A DNA stretch of 64,000 nucleotides from Crossaster papposus (lineage: Eukaryota; Echinodermata; Asteroidea; Velatida; Solasteridae). Under the pieces are notes generated by a model, which saw only the letters and a program-made list of their open reading frames with translations, had not been told where the DNA came from and made no database searches. Both the position numbers and the translations under genes were made by a program. The DNA lies in the NCBI GenBank assembly GCA_037893245.1, contig JBAIAA010000871.1, positions 124,001 to 188,000 on the forward strand. The letters are read 5' to 3'. Positions 33,068 through 44,362 of the stretch are shown piece after piece (positions within the stretch are counted from its first letter, which is position 1; each line of letters opens with the position of its first letter).

Positions 33068-33228
33068 AATGGAAAAAAGGTTAAGGGGAAACCCTGTTAA
33101 CAGTGCAGTGACGGCCAGGCGGATGAACTCACTGAAGAATAGACAGCGTGGAGCTCTTGGAAGTTCGCCGACTTCGTCATCCATGTCTTTATTAATCGCC
33201 AATACGTTTCTTTTATTTCATAAACTCA

Positions 33229-34237
33229 GGTATATGGGTCTTTCCATAAATAAGGGGGCCAAAGCAGGACATGGTGTTATTTCTCAAAATGTAATTTACT
33301 TTCTATATTCTTTGCATGTTCGTATGGTGGGGATAGCTCATACGTTTAATGTATAACTTCAATTTCTTGAATCAGATGTTTTGTTTTCATATACGATCCA
33401 AAACTATCCATCACACTGTAACGGAGACACCGGTGTCTCAGTTACAGTGTGAAGTGTGAAACTTGTGACTTGTTTTGCCATAAATTAGTAGGTTTTCATT
33501 GAAAATTTAAATTTCAAAGGGTAATATGTAAACATCATTGGTATACTGTAATTCAGCTATTTTCAATGAAAACCTTCAAACGTTGGCCAAGCAGTAAAGG
33601 CCGACAGTTTTACGCGTAACCGTGACACTGGTGTCTTTGTTACACCGTGACTCAAAAAGTCCTGTCTCTCTTATTATGCATCATAAATGTCTGAATCTAG
33701 CAAAGTGCATAGTAATACCTGCTACATGTACATGTATGTAGCATGTATTACTATGCACTTTGCTAGATTCAGACATTTATGATGCATAATAAGAGAGACA
33801 GGACTTTTTGAGTCACGGTGTAACAAAGACACCATGGTGTCACGGTTACGTGTAAAACTGTCGGCCTTTACTGCTTGGCCAACGTTTGAAGGTTTTCATT
33901 GAAAATAGCTGAATTACAGTATACAAATGATGTTTACATATTACCCTTTGAAATTTAAATTTTCAATGAAAACCTACTAATTTATGGCAAAACAAGTCAC
34001 AAGTTTCACACTTCACACTGTAACTGAGACACCGGTGTCTCCGTTACAGTGTGGTGGATAGTTTTGGATCGTATATGAAAACAAAACATCTGATTCAAGA
34101 AATTGAAGTTATACATTAAACGTATGAGCTATCCCCACCATACGAACATGCAAAGAATATAGAAAGTAAATTACATTTTGAGAAATAACACCATGTCCTG
34201 CTTTGGCCCCCTTATTTATGGAAAGACCCATATATAT
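33229..34237. repeat. Near-perfect palindrome, about 1 kb
   Basis: Arms of about 490 bp run from TATATGGGTCTTTCC (33229) to GGAAAGACCCATATA (34237) around a short centre at about 33720-33745 (CTACATGTACATGTATGTAG). I count about five or six mismatches between the arms. Each arm also has small inner palindromes (GAGACACCGGTGTCTC). No gene. It is either a fold-back transposon, a recent inverted duplication or an assembly artefact. Confidence 0.85.
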
Positions 34238-34383
34238 AACAGACATTCTTCACCGACAAATGTAATCAAATCGACCTTTTGCAAATCGGCATATCAAAGA
34301 AAGCATTATAGAACACGCTGGGTGGGGGCTGGGCGTTTAACGAAAACACCGACTTCCGGGTTGGCGTTATAAGAAAACACTCT

Positions 34384-34460
34384 TTTTTTCCCCCGTTTTT
34401 TCCCCCGTTTTTTTCCCCGTTTTTTTTTTTTTTTTTTTTTTTTTTGGGGGGGGGGGGGGG
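34384..34460. repeat. T-rich tract joined to a poly(G) run
   Basis: A tract of T runs separated by C groups ends in a long T run followed directly by a run of G. Low complexity; the base count is likely uncertain in any assembly. Confidence 0.8.
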
Positions 34461-34709
34461 TTACGGGTACCCGACTTTGATCGGGACTGGGTATCCGGTT
34501 CCATTCAAAACCGTAAACAAACAGGCTTACCGTGGTTACCAACCAATTTTGTATGCATAAAACCTTGCTAAGAATGTTGGCCGCTAGATATTGTTAGAAT
34601 GCAGCTAGGACATCATGCAAATGACTTTTAGGAACAGCAGTAAATCTGTACATGAGGCCTACCGGGTATATATGTGCACACAAGCACAGTGGTCATAAAC
34701 CTTGTCGAT

Positions 34710-35063
34710 GTGGAAGGTAAACATGGTAAAGGGAAGAAACGTAAAGCCATTTATAGCGATTAAGAAAACTTATTTATAGCAGAAAAGTTTGATGAATCGA
34801 AAGACGTTCTTGATGTTGAGAGTAAGCACAAAGACGTCAACACCAATCGCAATAAGAAATATGCTTGGGAAGATATCCTCACCCATCAAAGGACCATATT
34901 CCCCACAACCAACCGAACATTGGGAGACCTAAAAAAATAGACTCTTAAAACTGAATCCAAGAACCATATTATCCAATGTAAAAGGTCCCAAAACAAAACT
35001 GGTGGAGGAAAAGCAGCACCTGGGCCAACTGCAGCCCAAGAAAATATAATTGATCTTTGTGTA
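34710..35063 (+). pseudogene. Myb/SANT-like DNA-binding domain pseudogene
   Basis: One frame across 354 bases reads a basic segment (GKHGKGKKRKAIYSD), ENLFIAEKFDESKDVLDV, KHKDVNTNRNKKYAWEDIL, PTTNRTLGDLK, then SQNKTGGGKAAPGPTAAQEN and IIDL, with TAA and TAG stops at two points. The layout is that of the MSANTD/NAIF1-like Myb/SANT domain family, related to the Myb-like proteins of Harbinger transposons, which bind DNA. The third helix appears shortened. Two in-frame stops and no visible start make it a pseudogene. The 31-bp satellite begins immediately after its last codon. It lies in DRC2 intron 1 on the opposite strand. Confidence 0.65.
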
Positions 35064-37650
35064 CCTGCAAGCTTGCGACAAGCGTGCACGTGTACCTGCA
35101 AGCTTGCGACAAGCGTGCACGTGTACCTGCAAGCTTGCGACAAGCGTGCACGTGAACCTGCAAGCTTGCGACAAGCGTGCACGTGTACCTGCAAGCTTGC
35201 GACAAGCGTGCACGTGTACCTGCAAGCTTGCGACAAGGGTGCACGTGTACCTGCAAGCTTGCGACAAGCGTGCACGTGAACCTGCAAGCTTGCGACAAGC
35301 GTGCACATGTACCTGCAAGCTTGCGACAAGCGTGCACGTGTACCTGCAAGCTCGCGACAAGCGTGCACATGTACCTGCAAGCTTGCGACAAACGTGCACG
35401 TGTACCTGCAAGCTTGCGACAAGCATGCACGTGTACCTGCAAGTTTGCGACAAGCGTGCACGTGTACCTGCAAGCGTGCACGTGTACCTGCAAGCGTGCA
35501 CGTGTACCTGCAAGCGTGCACGTGTACCTGCAAGCGTGCACGTGTACCTGCGAGCTTGCACTTGTACCGGCTAGCTTGCGACAAGCTTGCATGTGTACCT
35601 GCAAGCTTGGGACAAGCTTGCACGTGTACCGGCAAGCTTGCGACAAGCTTGCACGTGTACCGGCAAGCTTGCGACAAGCGTGCACGTGTACCGGCAAGCT
35701 TGCGACAAGCTTGCACATGTACCGGCGAGCTTGCGACAAGCGTGCACGTGTACCTGCGAGCTTGCAACAAGCGTGCACGTGTACCTGCAAGCTTGCGACA
35801 AGCGTGCACGTGTACCTGCAAGCTTGCGACAAGCGTGCACGTGTACCTGCAAGCTTGCGACAAGCGTGCACGTGTACCGGCAAGCTTGCGACAAGCGTGC
35901 ACGTGTACCTGCGAGCTTGCACATGTACCGGCTAGCTTGCGACAAGCGTGCACGTGTACCTGCAAGCTTGCGACAAGCGTGCACGTGTACCTGCAAGCTT
36001 GCGACAAGCGTGCACGTGTACATGTACCTGCAAGCTTGCGACAAGCGTGCACGTGTACTGCAAGCTTGCGACAAGCTTGCACGTGTACCGGCAAGCTTGC
36101 GACAAGCTTGCACGTGTACCGGCAAGCTTGCGACAAGCGTGCACGTGTACCTGCAAGCTTGCGACAAGCGTGCATGTGTACCTGCAAGCTTGCGACAAGC
36201 GTGCACGTGTAACTGCAAGCTTGCGACAAGCGTGCACGTGTACCTGCAAGCTTGCGACAAGCGTGCACGTGTACCTGCAAGCTCGCGACAAGCGTGCACG
36301 TGTACCTGCAAGCTCGCGACAAGCGTGCACGTGTACCTGCAAGCTTGCGACAAACGTGCACGTGTACCTGCAAGCTTGCGACAAGCGTGCACGTGTACCT
36401 GCAAGCGTGCACGTGTACCTGCGAGCTTGCACGTGTACCGGCTAGCTTGCGACAAGCGTGCACGTGTACCGGCAAGCTTGCGACAAGCTTGCACGTGTAC
36501 CAGCAAGCTTGCGACAAGCGTGCACGTGTACCGGCAAGCTTGCGACAAGCGTGCACGTGTACCGGCAAGCTTGCGACAAGCGTGCACGTGTACCTGCAAG
36601 CTTGCGACAAGCTTGCACGTGTACCTGCAAGCGTGCACGTGTACCTGCGAGCTTGCACGTGTACCGGCTAGCTTGCGACAAGCGTGCACGTGTACCGGCA
36701 AGCTTGCGACAAGCTTGCACGTGTACCTGCGAGCTTGCACGTGTACCGGCTAGCTTGCGACAAGCGTGCACGTGTACCTGCAAGCTTGCGACAAGCGTGC
36801 ACGTGTACCTGCAAGCTTGCGACAAGCGTGCACGTGTACCTGCAAGCTTGCGACAAGCGTGCACGTGTACCGGCAAGCTTGCGACAAGCTTGCACGTGTA
36901 CTGGCAAGCTTGCGACAAGCTTGCATGTGTACCTGCAAGCTTGCGACAAGCGTGCACGTGTACCTGCAAGCTTGCGACAAGCGTGCACGTGTACCTGCAA
37001 GCTTGCGACAAGCTTGCACGTGTACCGGTAAGCTTGCGACAAGCGTGCACGTGTACCTGCGAGCTTGCACGTGTACCGGCTAGCTTGCGACAAGCGTGCA
37101 CGTGTACCTGCAAGCTTGCGACAAGCGTGCACGTGTACCTGCAAGCTTGCGACAAGCGTGCACGTGTACCTGCAAGCTTGCGACAAGCTTGCACGTGTAC
37201 CGGCAAGCTTGCGACAAGCTTGCACGTGTACCTGCAAGCTTGCGACAAGCGTGCACGTGTACCTGCAAGCTTGCGACAAGCTTGCATGTGTACCTGCAAG
37301 CTTGCGACAAGCGTGCACGTGTACCTGCAAGCTTGCGACAAGATTGCACGTGTACCGGTAAGCTTGCGACAAGCGTGCACGTGTACCTGCGAGCTTGCAC
37401 GTGTACCGGCTAGCTTGCGACAAGCGTGCACGTGTACCTGCAAGCTTGCGACAAGCGTGCACGTGTACCTGCAAGCTTGCGACAAGCGTGCACGTGTACC
37501 TGCAAGCTTGCGACAAGCGTGCACGTGTACCTGCAAGCTTGCGACAAGCGTGCACGTGTACCTGCAAGCTTGCGACAAGCTTGCACGTGTACCGGCAAGC
37601 TTGCGACAAGCTTGCACGTGTACCGGCAAGCTTGCAGCAAGCTTGCACAT
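35061..37650. repeat. 31-bp satellite array with higher-order structure
   Basis: About 80 units of 31 bp, with core GCAAGCTTGCGACAAGC and GTGCACGTGTACC, full of small palindromes (GCAAGCTTGC, GTGCAC, CACGTG). Unit types differ at ACCTGC/ACCGGC and at AAGCGTGCA/AAGCTTGCA. Shortened units of about 20 bp lack the GCGACAAGC part. A 330-bp higher-order period (ten full units plus one short) is visible at about 36750, 37080 and 37410. Since 31 is not a multiple of 3 and no frame contains a stop, long open frames appear on both strands; they are not genes. Confidence 0.92.
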
Positions 37651-37664
37651 ACATTTGTACAAAT

Positions 37665-37952
37665 TGAGTGAGTGAGTGAGTTTTTAGGGTTTAACGCCGT
37701 ACCAGCATCAATGGCCATATTCACGGCGGGAACAAATTTCATTCAACAATTTTGTATTTCATTCAACAATTAATGTGAAGAAGTTACAGTTTTAGAGGTG
37801 GGAGGAAAACCCCAGAAGAATATCCTGGGGAAAAACCCACGGAGTCAGGCAGGGACTGAAAACCCAATCCACATATTGGCCCAGGCCGGATTCGAACCCG
37901 GGTCATAGTGGTGGAAGGCGAGGAAAGAACCGCTACACCAACCCGACTCCCC
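37665..37952 (-). mobile_element. tRNA-derived SINE
   Basis: On the minus strand, the head reads GGGTTGGTGTAGCGG (A box, 37931-37944) then GGGTTCGAATCC (B box, 37888-37900), the internal RNA polymerase III promoter of tRNA-derived SINEs. The body follows, with a tail of CTCACTCACTCACTC at about 37665-37680. It abuts the right end of the satellite. It is not a functional tRNA: the sequence does not continue as a cloverleaf. Confidence 0.65.
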
Positions 37953-38407
37953 CTGTACAAATTGAACCTACATGTAGTTACAAAGTAGACGAGGCAGTTG
38001 GAATTGATGGAGAGTAAGTAAATGTGTGAACTTTGGAACTTAGTTTCATTACAATAAAAAATGGGAACCAGGTACTCTTTTAAAGTAAAACACAGGTACA
38101 TGTGTAGCCAGGTACCCCCACTAAGTACCTGTATTTTACACACATAAATAGAAACCCAACTCAACATTTATATCCCAGAAGGTGTCTAAAAGCTTTTCGA
38201 TGCAAACTGCAACTTTCATGAGCATCGTCTGTCGCATGTTAAAATGCACATTTATATAACATAAAATCTGCTTTAGTTTACCATACATATTCCAATACAT
38301 ATCCCAAATGCCTTTTAAAACCTTACTTTTATATTGTCTGAAATTGTGAGATTTTATGGATTCCCGGGTAACAATTCCCGAGGCACATCCCTAAATATGT
38401 ACTATAC

Positions 38408-38560
38408 CTTTAAAAACTGGTTGAGCATATCTTCTTTTTTCTTCTTCATCTCTTCCTCTGCCAGCATCTTCTGCTCCAAATACAGGATCCTTTCCTCCTC
38501 TGTCATCTTGGCCAGTTTTCCCTTCTTCCCCGATTTCTTGCCTTTCTTCTTGGGTGGCAT
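38408..38560 (-). CDS. DRC2: DRC2 (CCDC65), nexin-dynein regulatory complex subunit 2; coding exon 1
   Basis: The gene runs from ATG 38560 to TAG 19652 on the minus strand in eight coding exons. Every splice junction is GT-AG and joins in phase, giving about 501 residues (vertebrate CCDC65 is about 484). Exon 1 encodes MPPKKKGKKSGKKGK, a basic start, then ERILYLEQKMLAEEEMKKKK. DRC2 pairs with DRC1 as a coiled coil forming the base plate of the nexin link between outer doublets of motile cilia, where it regulates dynein. The protein is predicted to be mostly coiled coil with a short conserved C-terminal tail. TTTTTCAG directly before the start codon suggests a 5'UTR intron. Introns 1 to 7 are about 7.6, 1.9, 0.9, 1.8, 0.9, 1.5 and 2.8 kb and filled with repeats. 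No frameshift or stop is seen, so the gene looks functional. An X-box-like site lies about 2.1 kb upstream. Confidence 0.93.
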
Positions 38561-38991
38561 GATTTCTGAAAAAGCAACACACACAAGACAGGGACGTAGA
38601 TTTTGATGAAACTACAAACTTAAATTTGTCATGATGTACTACTGTACAGTACATGTAGAACCTGAAATGTACATAAAGTTATTGAAAACAGCAGCCATAT
38701 TGCATCTAAAGCTGTTGCCTATCACCATTCAAATTGTGTTGTGCAAGTGTAAAATTGATGTGATTATGACTGTAAATATGGATCTGACATCAATTCAACA
38801 CTTTGGGGTTTGGGGTTTACCGAGCTAGTAAGATTGATTTTAGGGAACTTTAGAGGCTTCCAAAGCCAATGAAATATCTTACACTTCCACCACAAAGGAC
38901 TTTCAGGAAAAAGGTCAAATTTGATGGCACCTGACTGAATCCCTCGAAATGAGTCTTAAGGACCAGTTTTCAGGTACCGGGTATTAAGTTT

Positions 38992-39040
38992 TTATTTATT
39001 ACATTTCTTTAACATGGATAAAGAAATGTAATAAATAAAT
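38992..39040. repeat. Perfect 17-bp hairpin
   Basis: ATTTATTACATTTCTTT and its exact inverse are separated by about 9 bases. It lies in the otherwise feature-poor stretch 38600-39840, where I see only this, a poly(G) run at about 39161-39172 and no gene. Confidence 0.6.
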
Positions 39041-39846
39041 ATGCTGTAGAAAGCACACCATTTGCTCTTCATTTTTATACCTAAGCATACACAGATGTTA
39101 TTTAGGCAAAAACCTTGATTTCTTCAATTGATTTCAGTTGAGAAGAAATACTATTAAAAGGGGGGGGGGGGGCCCAGCAAAGTGCGCCACCAACGTTGAA
39201 ATGTATCTCATTCATTCTTCCACGCTCACGAGCCGCACATCTCGCATAGTAAATACGTATAGATTGCTACCTCGAAGCGCACCATTGAAACACGTACAGA
39301 TTTGCTCCGTGCATCGCTCCCCGAATTCAGTGATTTATACAACGTCCGCAAAGCCAAATACACAGGAACGATCTACACGGAATTTGTTTGGGGAGATGTC
39401 ATTTTCTGCTATTTTCGTTCGAAAACAACACAATAAAACGCATGGGGTTCACAGACAGATTTTTTCAAAAATTCAGTATATCACTGCGACATCCTTTTTT
39501 AACGTATTCATGGACAAAAATGAGTGGGTTCGAAGCAGGATTTTCCAAAATTTATCGATTATTATTGCCCTTTTTAGGGGAGGTAATTGTTGACGTCGGT
39601 TAGGTATTTGTGCACAATCTCCACGTGTATCAACGGTACGTCAACGTTAATTTTTTTTCGACTGCTTTTTTCATTTTCCATACAATTTTTGTCATTGGAT
39701 GATAAAAATTAAGGTAAATAACAACCTTTTTTTAACTACAAAAGACAAGATGTTAAGATTGGATGCCAAAAACTCAAAAAAATTGTTCCCCCCTATTTTG
39801 AGAATGGACGTTACCACAGCGTTTCGCAATCGCAGCCTCGAAGGGC

Positions 39847-39896
39847 CCCCCCCCCCCGCCCCCCCCCCGCCCCCCCCCCCCCCCCCCCCCCCCCCT
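39847..39896. repeat. Poly(C) tract
   Basis: About 50 bases almost only C, with a few G. The open frame here (poly-proline) is an artefact. Confidence 0.9.
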
Positions 39897-39989
39897 GTGC
39901 CATCTCATGAAACAGTCGCTGCTTACCCTGCAACCCGGTCGCACGCTTGTTTACATTTGTTTACGACACAATTGATACACTTTGACCTG

Positions 39990-40017
39990 TGACGTCACAG
40001 GCATCCCACAATGCACC
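39990..40017 (+). promoter_or_regulatory. CRE and Staf/ZNF143-like promoter motifs
   Basis: TGTGACGTCACA (perfect CRE palindrome around 39990-39997) is followed by CATCCCACAATGCACC, which resembles the Staf/ZNF143 element. Both are typical of CpG-type promoters close to transcription starts. They precede an ATG at 40026. No TATA box is seen. Confidence 0.4.
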
Positions 40018-40025
40018 ATCTAATC

Positions 40026-40088
40026 ATGGCGAACAGCAATGGTTCAGTAATTACTGGAAAACTGGCGTCGAATTTCCTTGATTTGCAG
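40026..40088 (+). CDS. Candidate first coding exon, gene unknown
   Basis: ATG at 40026 opens 21 codons (MANSNGSVITGKLASNFLDL, then Q) ending CAG/GTCAAG, a plausible donor in phase 0; without splicing the frame stops at 40098. Promoter-like motifs stand 10-35 bases upstream. I find no matching downstream exon before the giant element at 42174, which may lie inside this gene's intron or have separated it from the rest. I do not recognise the sequence. Confidence 0.3.
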
Positions 40089-40682
40089 GTCAAGGATTAA
40101 TCGCGAGTCATTCGAGTACCCCCGAAGCCCCTTAAGTTCAGCTTGGACATATGGAACTGGAAGGCTACATATTTGTGATGCGATCTGTGAAAACCCGTCG
40201 GATGTCGCAAAGTTGCAAGTCCCATAAAAGCATAACAAAAATCTAAAAAAAATTGTAATTGATTTTTCATTGCTATTCTGATACCTTTAATCGTTAAACG
40301 CTGTTTTCTCGAAACTTCGCATCGCCAATAATCGATGTTCATTTTAACGTAACTTTTGATGTAGAGGTCCTAGAGACCTGATTGAAATAAGCATTAGAAA
40401 GAAATTGATCTCAGCTTTAAGATGATGTAAAGAACTCATTTTTTAATTTTGCCACCATGTGGCGGGTTTTCACAGATCGCATCACATTTAGTATTTAGAC
40501 GATTTACAAATTAGAGGTATTTTGTTAAGTATTTTTGTTGTGGTGCTACAATTTTGTTTTTAATGAATTTAAGACTTTATTCTTTTTCAATATTTTTTTT
40601 GCTCGGACTCTAGTACTAGTAGTAAAGTATTTTAAATTGCAAGATCATGTCTAAATGTTAAACAAGCGATAACTAGGGTCCA

Positions 40683-40696
40683 GTAACCATGGTAAC
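40683..40696. promoter_or_regulatory. X-box-like RFX site
   Basis: GTAACCATGGTAAC is a perfect palindrome and fits the RFX X-box consensus GTNRCC-NN-RGYAAC. RFX factors drive ciliary genes such as DRC2, whose start codon is about 2.1 kb away on the minus strand. A chance match is possible. Confidence 0.35.
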
Positions 40697-41091
40697 TCGG
40701 ACTAGGATTTGACCATGTTTGAATTATTGAGGCTTTTTTATTTTGACTTAGAATTCTTACGTGATTTAACTGGTTCCCGACACAGACAAGGGAAACTCAA
40801 TACGCGCGGAACGTATATATGGAGACCACCCAGGAAATTTGTTTTGGCAATATACCGTAGTCGATGTTAAATTGTGGTATTTTAGTCCAAAATGCACTTT
40901 TTTGACCATAATATGTAATTATTCAAACGATTCCATGATTGAATTTACATTTTTGTGCAAACATAGTGAAAAATTCACATTACATTTCATTCGTATTCAA
41001 ATGTTGACATTATTCTTAAAAAACTAGCTGTGACTTCGTCGTGGACAAAAAAGTGTACTATTGATCACCGCGGACATACGTCACAGGTCAG

Positions 41092-41180
41092 CGCGCCGAT
41101 GAAAACAATGCGCGCCGACACTGCACTGAAGTGAAGCATACAGACTGCACGCGCGATTATCGTTTTCATCGGCGCGGTGT
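41092..41180. repeat. Small inverted repeat CGCGCCGATGAAAAC
   Basis: CGCGCCGATGAAAAC at about 41093 is mirrored by GTTTTCATCGGCGCG at about 41162, with an imperfect extension on each side. MITE-like but short. The rest of 40100-42173 shows no gene to me. Confidence 0.5.
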
Positions 41181-42173
41181 ACGTATTATGACGCGTTATT
41201 GTGAAGGTTCCCGGATGTCCGCCCCGACCTATAAAACTAACAACGGCAATAGCTAAGTTTGAATAAGTGTTCAGATTCAGAGACAGAGGTAATATCATTA
41301 TCAATAGAAATGGGTTATTATTGTATGTATGCGTAATATAATTGTGTAATAAGTTAATTCCATTGGTATTGTTTCATTACGTAACCTTTTTTCTATTAAC
41401 CAAAATTATTGGTTAATAATTTCATCTAGATAACCGGTCTTAATAAAGTCGATATACGAAAAACTAGGGACTGTATACGAACAACTACTGAACTAGGGAC
41501 TGTATAACTAGGGATTGTGCATGCTCTACCAAAACTCACGTAAGAATAAAAAAAAGTACGTAGGGTTACAGTCACGTACAGACGTAAGAATAGCAACGGC
41601 CTAATCAATATTGGAAACTAGGAAAGACTCAAGACAAGTCAAGAGCATTTTTTTGCAAAACCGCTTTAATTTGTTACAATAAACTTACTTTTAAGGGAGG
41701 TGCGCCTTAACTGCTTCTGTTAAAATGCTCGGATATTAACTGTGTTAAATCTGGTTCACGTTGCATGCATGGCGAAAAATAAAGTAAGCAGACTCGACTA
41801 GCTACATGTAGGCACATGAACATGATCAAAGATATATTCGTACTTTTCGTAGAGCTTTGCAAATTGCACACGCTATCAAACCATAGAGTTTTTTTAAACG
41901 TAACAATCTGGCTAAAAGTGCATTGACACGAGTCATCTTAGCAACGCCGATGCTCCTCGTTTTTATGTTAAATCTTATCAATATTGTTTGTAAAAGACCG
42001 CAGATGTGTTAAGATTAAAAATACATTTGGCTATATTTATTTTAAAGTATTATGATACCTATGTTATGTATATTAAGTCTACTTTTTTGTTTGTTAATAT
42101 GATTGGAGCAATGAAAGAGACTATATAACTGTTCACTGTCGTCTGGCCGGTCATTGGCATAGCAACGGCCTTT

Positions 42174-42840
42174 TGCTGCGTTCCAATCGCGTCGTGTTTA
42201 TCGTGTTCACCGTGAATTTCTCCATGTTCACGTACGAGTAGATTGCATTCCAAACGCTACTCACCAAGACGCACGCGCACAGTCGAGTTAGTCATGCGGT
42301 AAGGACATTATTTATCACGCAAGAACTCGTACGTGAACCAACACGCATGCGCGAGTATTTCATTGGCTATAAAGTCGTGAGCATGGAGAACAAAATTCCA
42401 CCTTGAGTTCACCACTGGTGAACACGAGTAACCAGACAAGTCGACCGTTGAGACAACTCGACTCACCTGGCAGAACCTAGCCCGCGATTCAACACGCGAT
42501 TCAGCCCGCGATTCAGCCTTCGATTCAACCCGCGATTCAGCCCGCGATTCGGTTGGCCGCAGCCGTTCATAAAAATTTAGAATCCATGCGACAAAAGGAG
42601 GTGCTGATTTGAAACTAGATTTACAGATTAGATCAACGAATTTTCGAAAATAGAACGGAAATTAATCCCCAATTAAAGATTAACTTCAACAATAACTATC
42701 AGCAAGACTATAAATAGTATTCTTAACACTTTTTTCCCTCCAAAATTGCCATTATATTAGTCGATTCCAGAGAACCTCATTTTTAAGCGTTTCTCGCAAC
42801 ATATTACTTCCGAATCAATAAAATGCCGTCTTAAATAAAA
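42174..42840. repeat. Giant transposon, left unique inverted end
   Basis: Mirrors 55470-55932. The part 42430-42840 (from CACCTGGCAGAACCTAG inward) is nearly identical to the right end, including repeated GCGATTCAGCCC motifs near 42480-42550. The outer 250 bases match mainly at the extreme end. Confidence 0.8.
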
Positions 42841-43973
42841 TGGTGTACCGCACATGTTTTGTAAATTTTTTATTTTTACTTCATTATCCTAATTATCACC
42901 TTCCTGGGCACACTTAATTTCAGCAAGGGCATATTCCAATAAGCCGATCCGTTCCAAACGGCCTCTTAAAGAGGCAACGTTTTCGATAACATCTGAAAAA
43001 TGCGGTATTTAATGTTTTTAGTAAAACACTGTCTTAAAAAAAAAGTGTACCGCACATGTTTTGTAAAATTAACGTTTTTACTTCATTATCCTAATTATCA
43101 CCTTACTGGGCACACTTAATTTCATCAAGGGCGTATTCCAATAAGCCGATCCGTTCCAAACGGCCTCTTAAAGAGGCAACGTTTTCGATAACATCTGAAA
43201 AATGCGGTATTTAATGTTTTTAGTAAAACACTGTCTTAAAAAAAAAGTGTACCGCACATGTTTTGTAAAATTAACGTTTTTACTTCATTATCCTAATTAT
43301 CACCTTACTGGGCACACTTAATTTCAGCAAGGGCGTATTCCAATAAGCCGATCTGTTCCAAACGGCCTCTTAAAGAAGCAACGTTTTCGATAAGATCTGA
43401 AAAATGCGGTATTTGATGTTTTTTGTAAAATGCCGTTTAAAAAAAAGTGTACCGCACATGTTTTGTAAAATTAACGTTTTTACTTCATTATCCTAATTAT
43501 CACCTTCCTGGGCACACTTAATTTCAGCAAGGGCGTATTCCAATAAGCCGATCCGTTCCAAACGGCCTCTTAAAGAGGCAACGTTTTCGATAACATCTGA
43601 AAAATGCGGTATTTGATGTTTTTAGTAAAACACTGTCTTAAAACAAAAGTGTACCGCACATATTTTGTAAAATTAACGTTTTTACTTCATTATCCTAATT
43701 ATCACCTTACTGGGCACACTTAATTTCAGCAAGGGCGTATTCCAATAAGCCGATCTGTTCCAAACGGCCTCTTAAAGAGGCAACGTTTTCGATAACATCT
43801 GAAAAATGCGGTATTTGATGTTTTTAGTAAAACACTGTCTTAAAAAAAAAGTGTACCGCACATGTTTTGTAAAATTAACGTTTTTACTTCATTATCCTAA
43901 TTATCACCTTACTGGGCACACTTAATTTCAGCAAGGGCGTATTCCAATAAACCGATACGTTCCAAACGGTCTC
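42840..43973 (-). repeat. Giant transposon, left satellite array
   Basis: About five to six copies of a roughly 201-bp unit (CCGTTCCAAACGGCCTCTTAA start, then TTATCCTAATTATCACCTT), inverted relative to the right array. It is terminated by the MITE at 43974, after which a short unit remnant (AAGAAGCAACGTTT) resumes at 44363. Confidence 0.88.
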
Positions 43974-44362
43974 TTAAAGGTAGTAAACACCATTTGCAGA
44001 TATCGAAAAAAAAATACTACCGAATTATTAAGAAATATCTTACTTATTTGAAAGTAAATAATGATTCTAGGCATCCAGCAAAAAGATTGCCCTAGATATC
44101 CTGTAATTGTCCCGAAAAATTGAATTGTATAAACCAAAATTCATTATCGCCGGACGGCGATCGCGAAATAAACAAAAATAAAATAAGAAAAACTTCCCGA
44201 TTCCGGTTGAAAACGAAAGTCTTTTTTCTTGCTTTTCTCTGCAACAATGATTCTAAAACTTCGGACAGGTCAGTTAAACGATATTTACTATGAAATATAA
44301 CCCCCTAAATCCACCCATTCATGATAATTCAAGCAATTACCAATGGTGTATACTACCTTTAA
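43974..44362. mobile_element. TTAA MITE, AGGTAGGATACACC family, copy 3, inside the array
   Basis: 389 bp flanked by TTAA. It sits at CTC-TTAA-AGAAGC, which is the uninterrupted sequence of the satellite unit, so the empty site is proven by neighbouring units. Bases 44400-45487 that follow are non-coding interior of the giant element, with no feature seen. Confidence 0.85.

Larger units (their letters stand above)
31661..34537. mobile_element. Possible composite element with GGGTACCCG ends
   Basis: CCGTGGTTTAAGCCTG with GGGTACCCG-rich sequence at 31661-31745 is mirrored at about 34461-34537 (GGGTACCCGACTTTGATCGG ... CAGGCTTACCGTGG). Between the ends lie a tandem duplication, a direct repeat, a 90-bp MITE and a palindrome. 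The ends are diverged, so one original element is inference. Confidence 0.35.

Noticed and set aside
35061-37650. CRISPR-like regular repeats
   Set aside because: Units are contiguous without unique spacers, and the context is animal DNA; it is a satellite.
34886-37675. Open frames of 100 to 590 codons on both strands (Cys/Thr/Arg/Ala-rich)
   Set aside because: They are translations of the 31-bp satellite, which lacks stops in any frame; the period is not a multiple of three, and sense and antisense frames are equally open.
37880-37945. tRNA gene on the minus strand
   Set aside because: A and B boxes are present, but the cloverleaf is not maintained and a SINE body follows.
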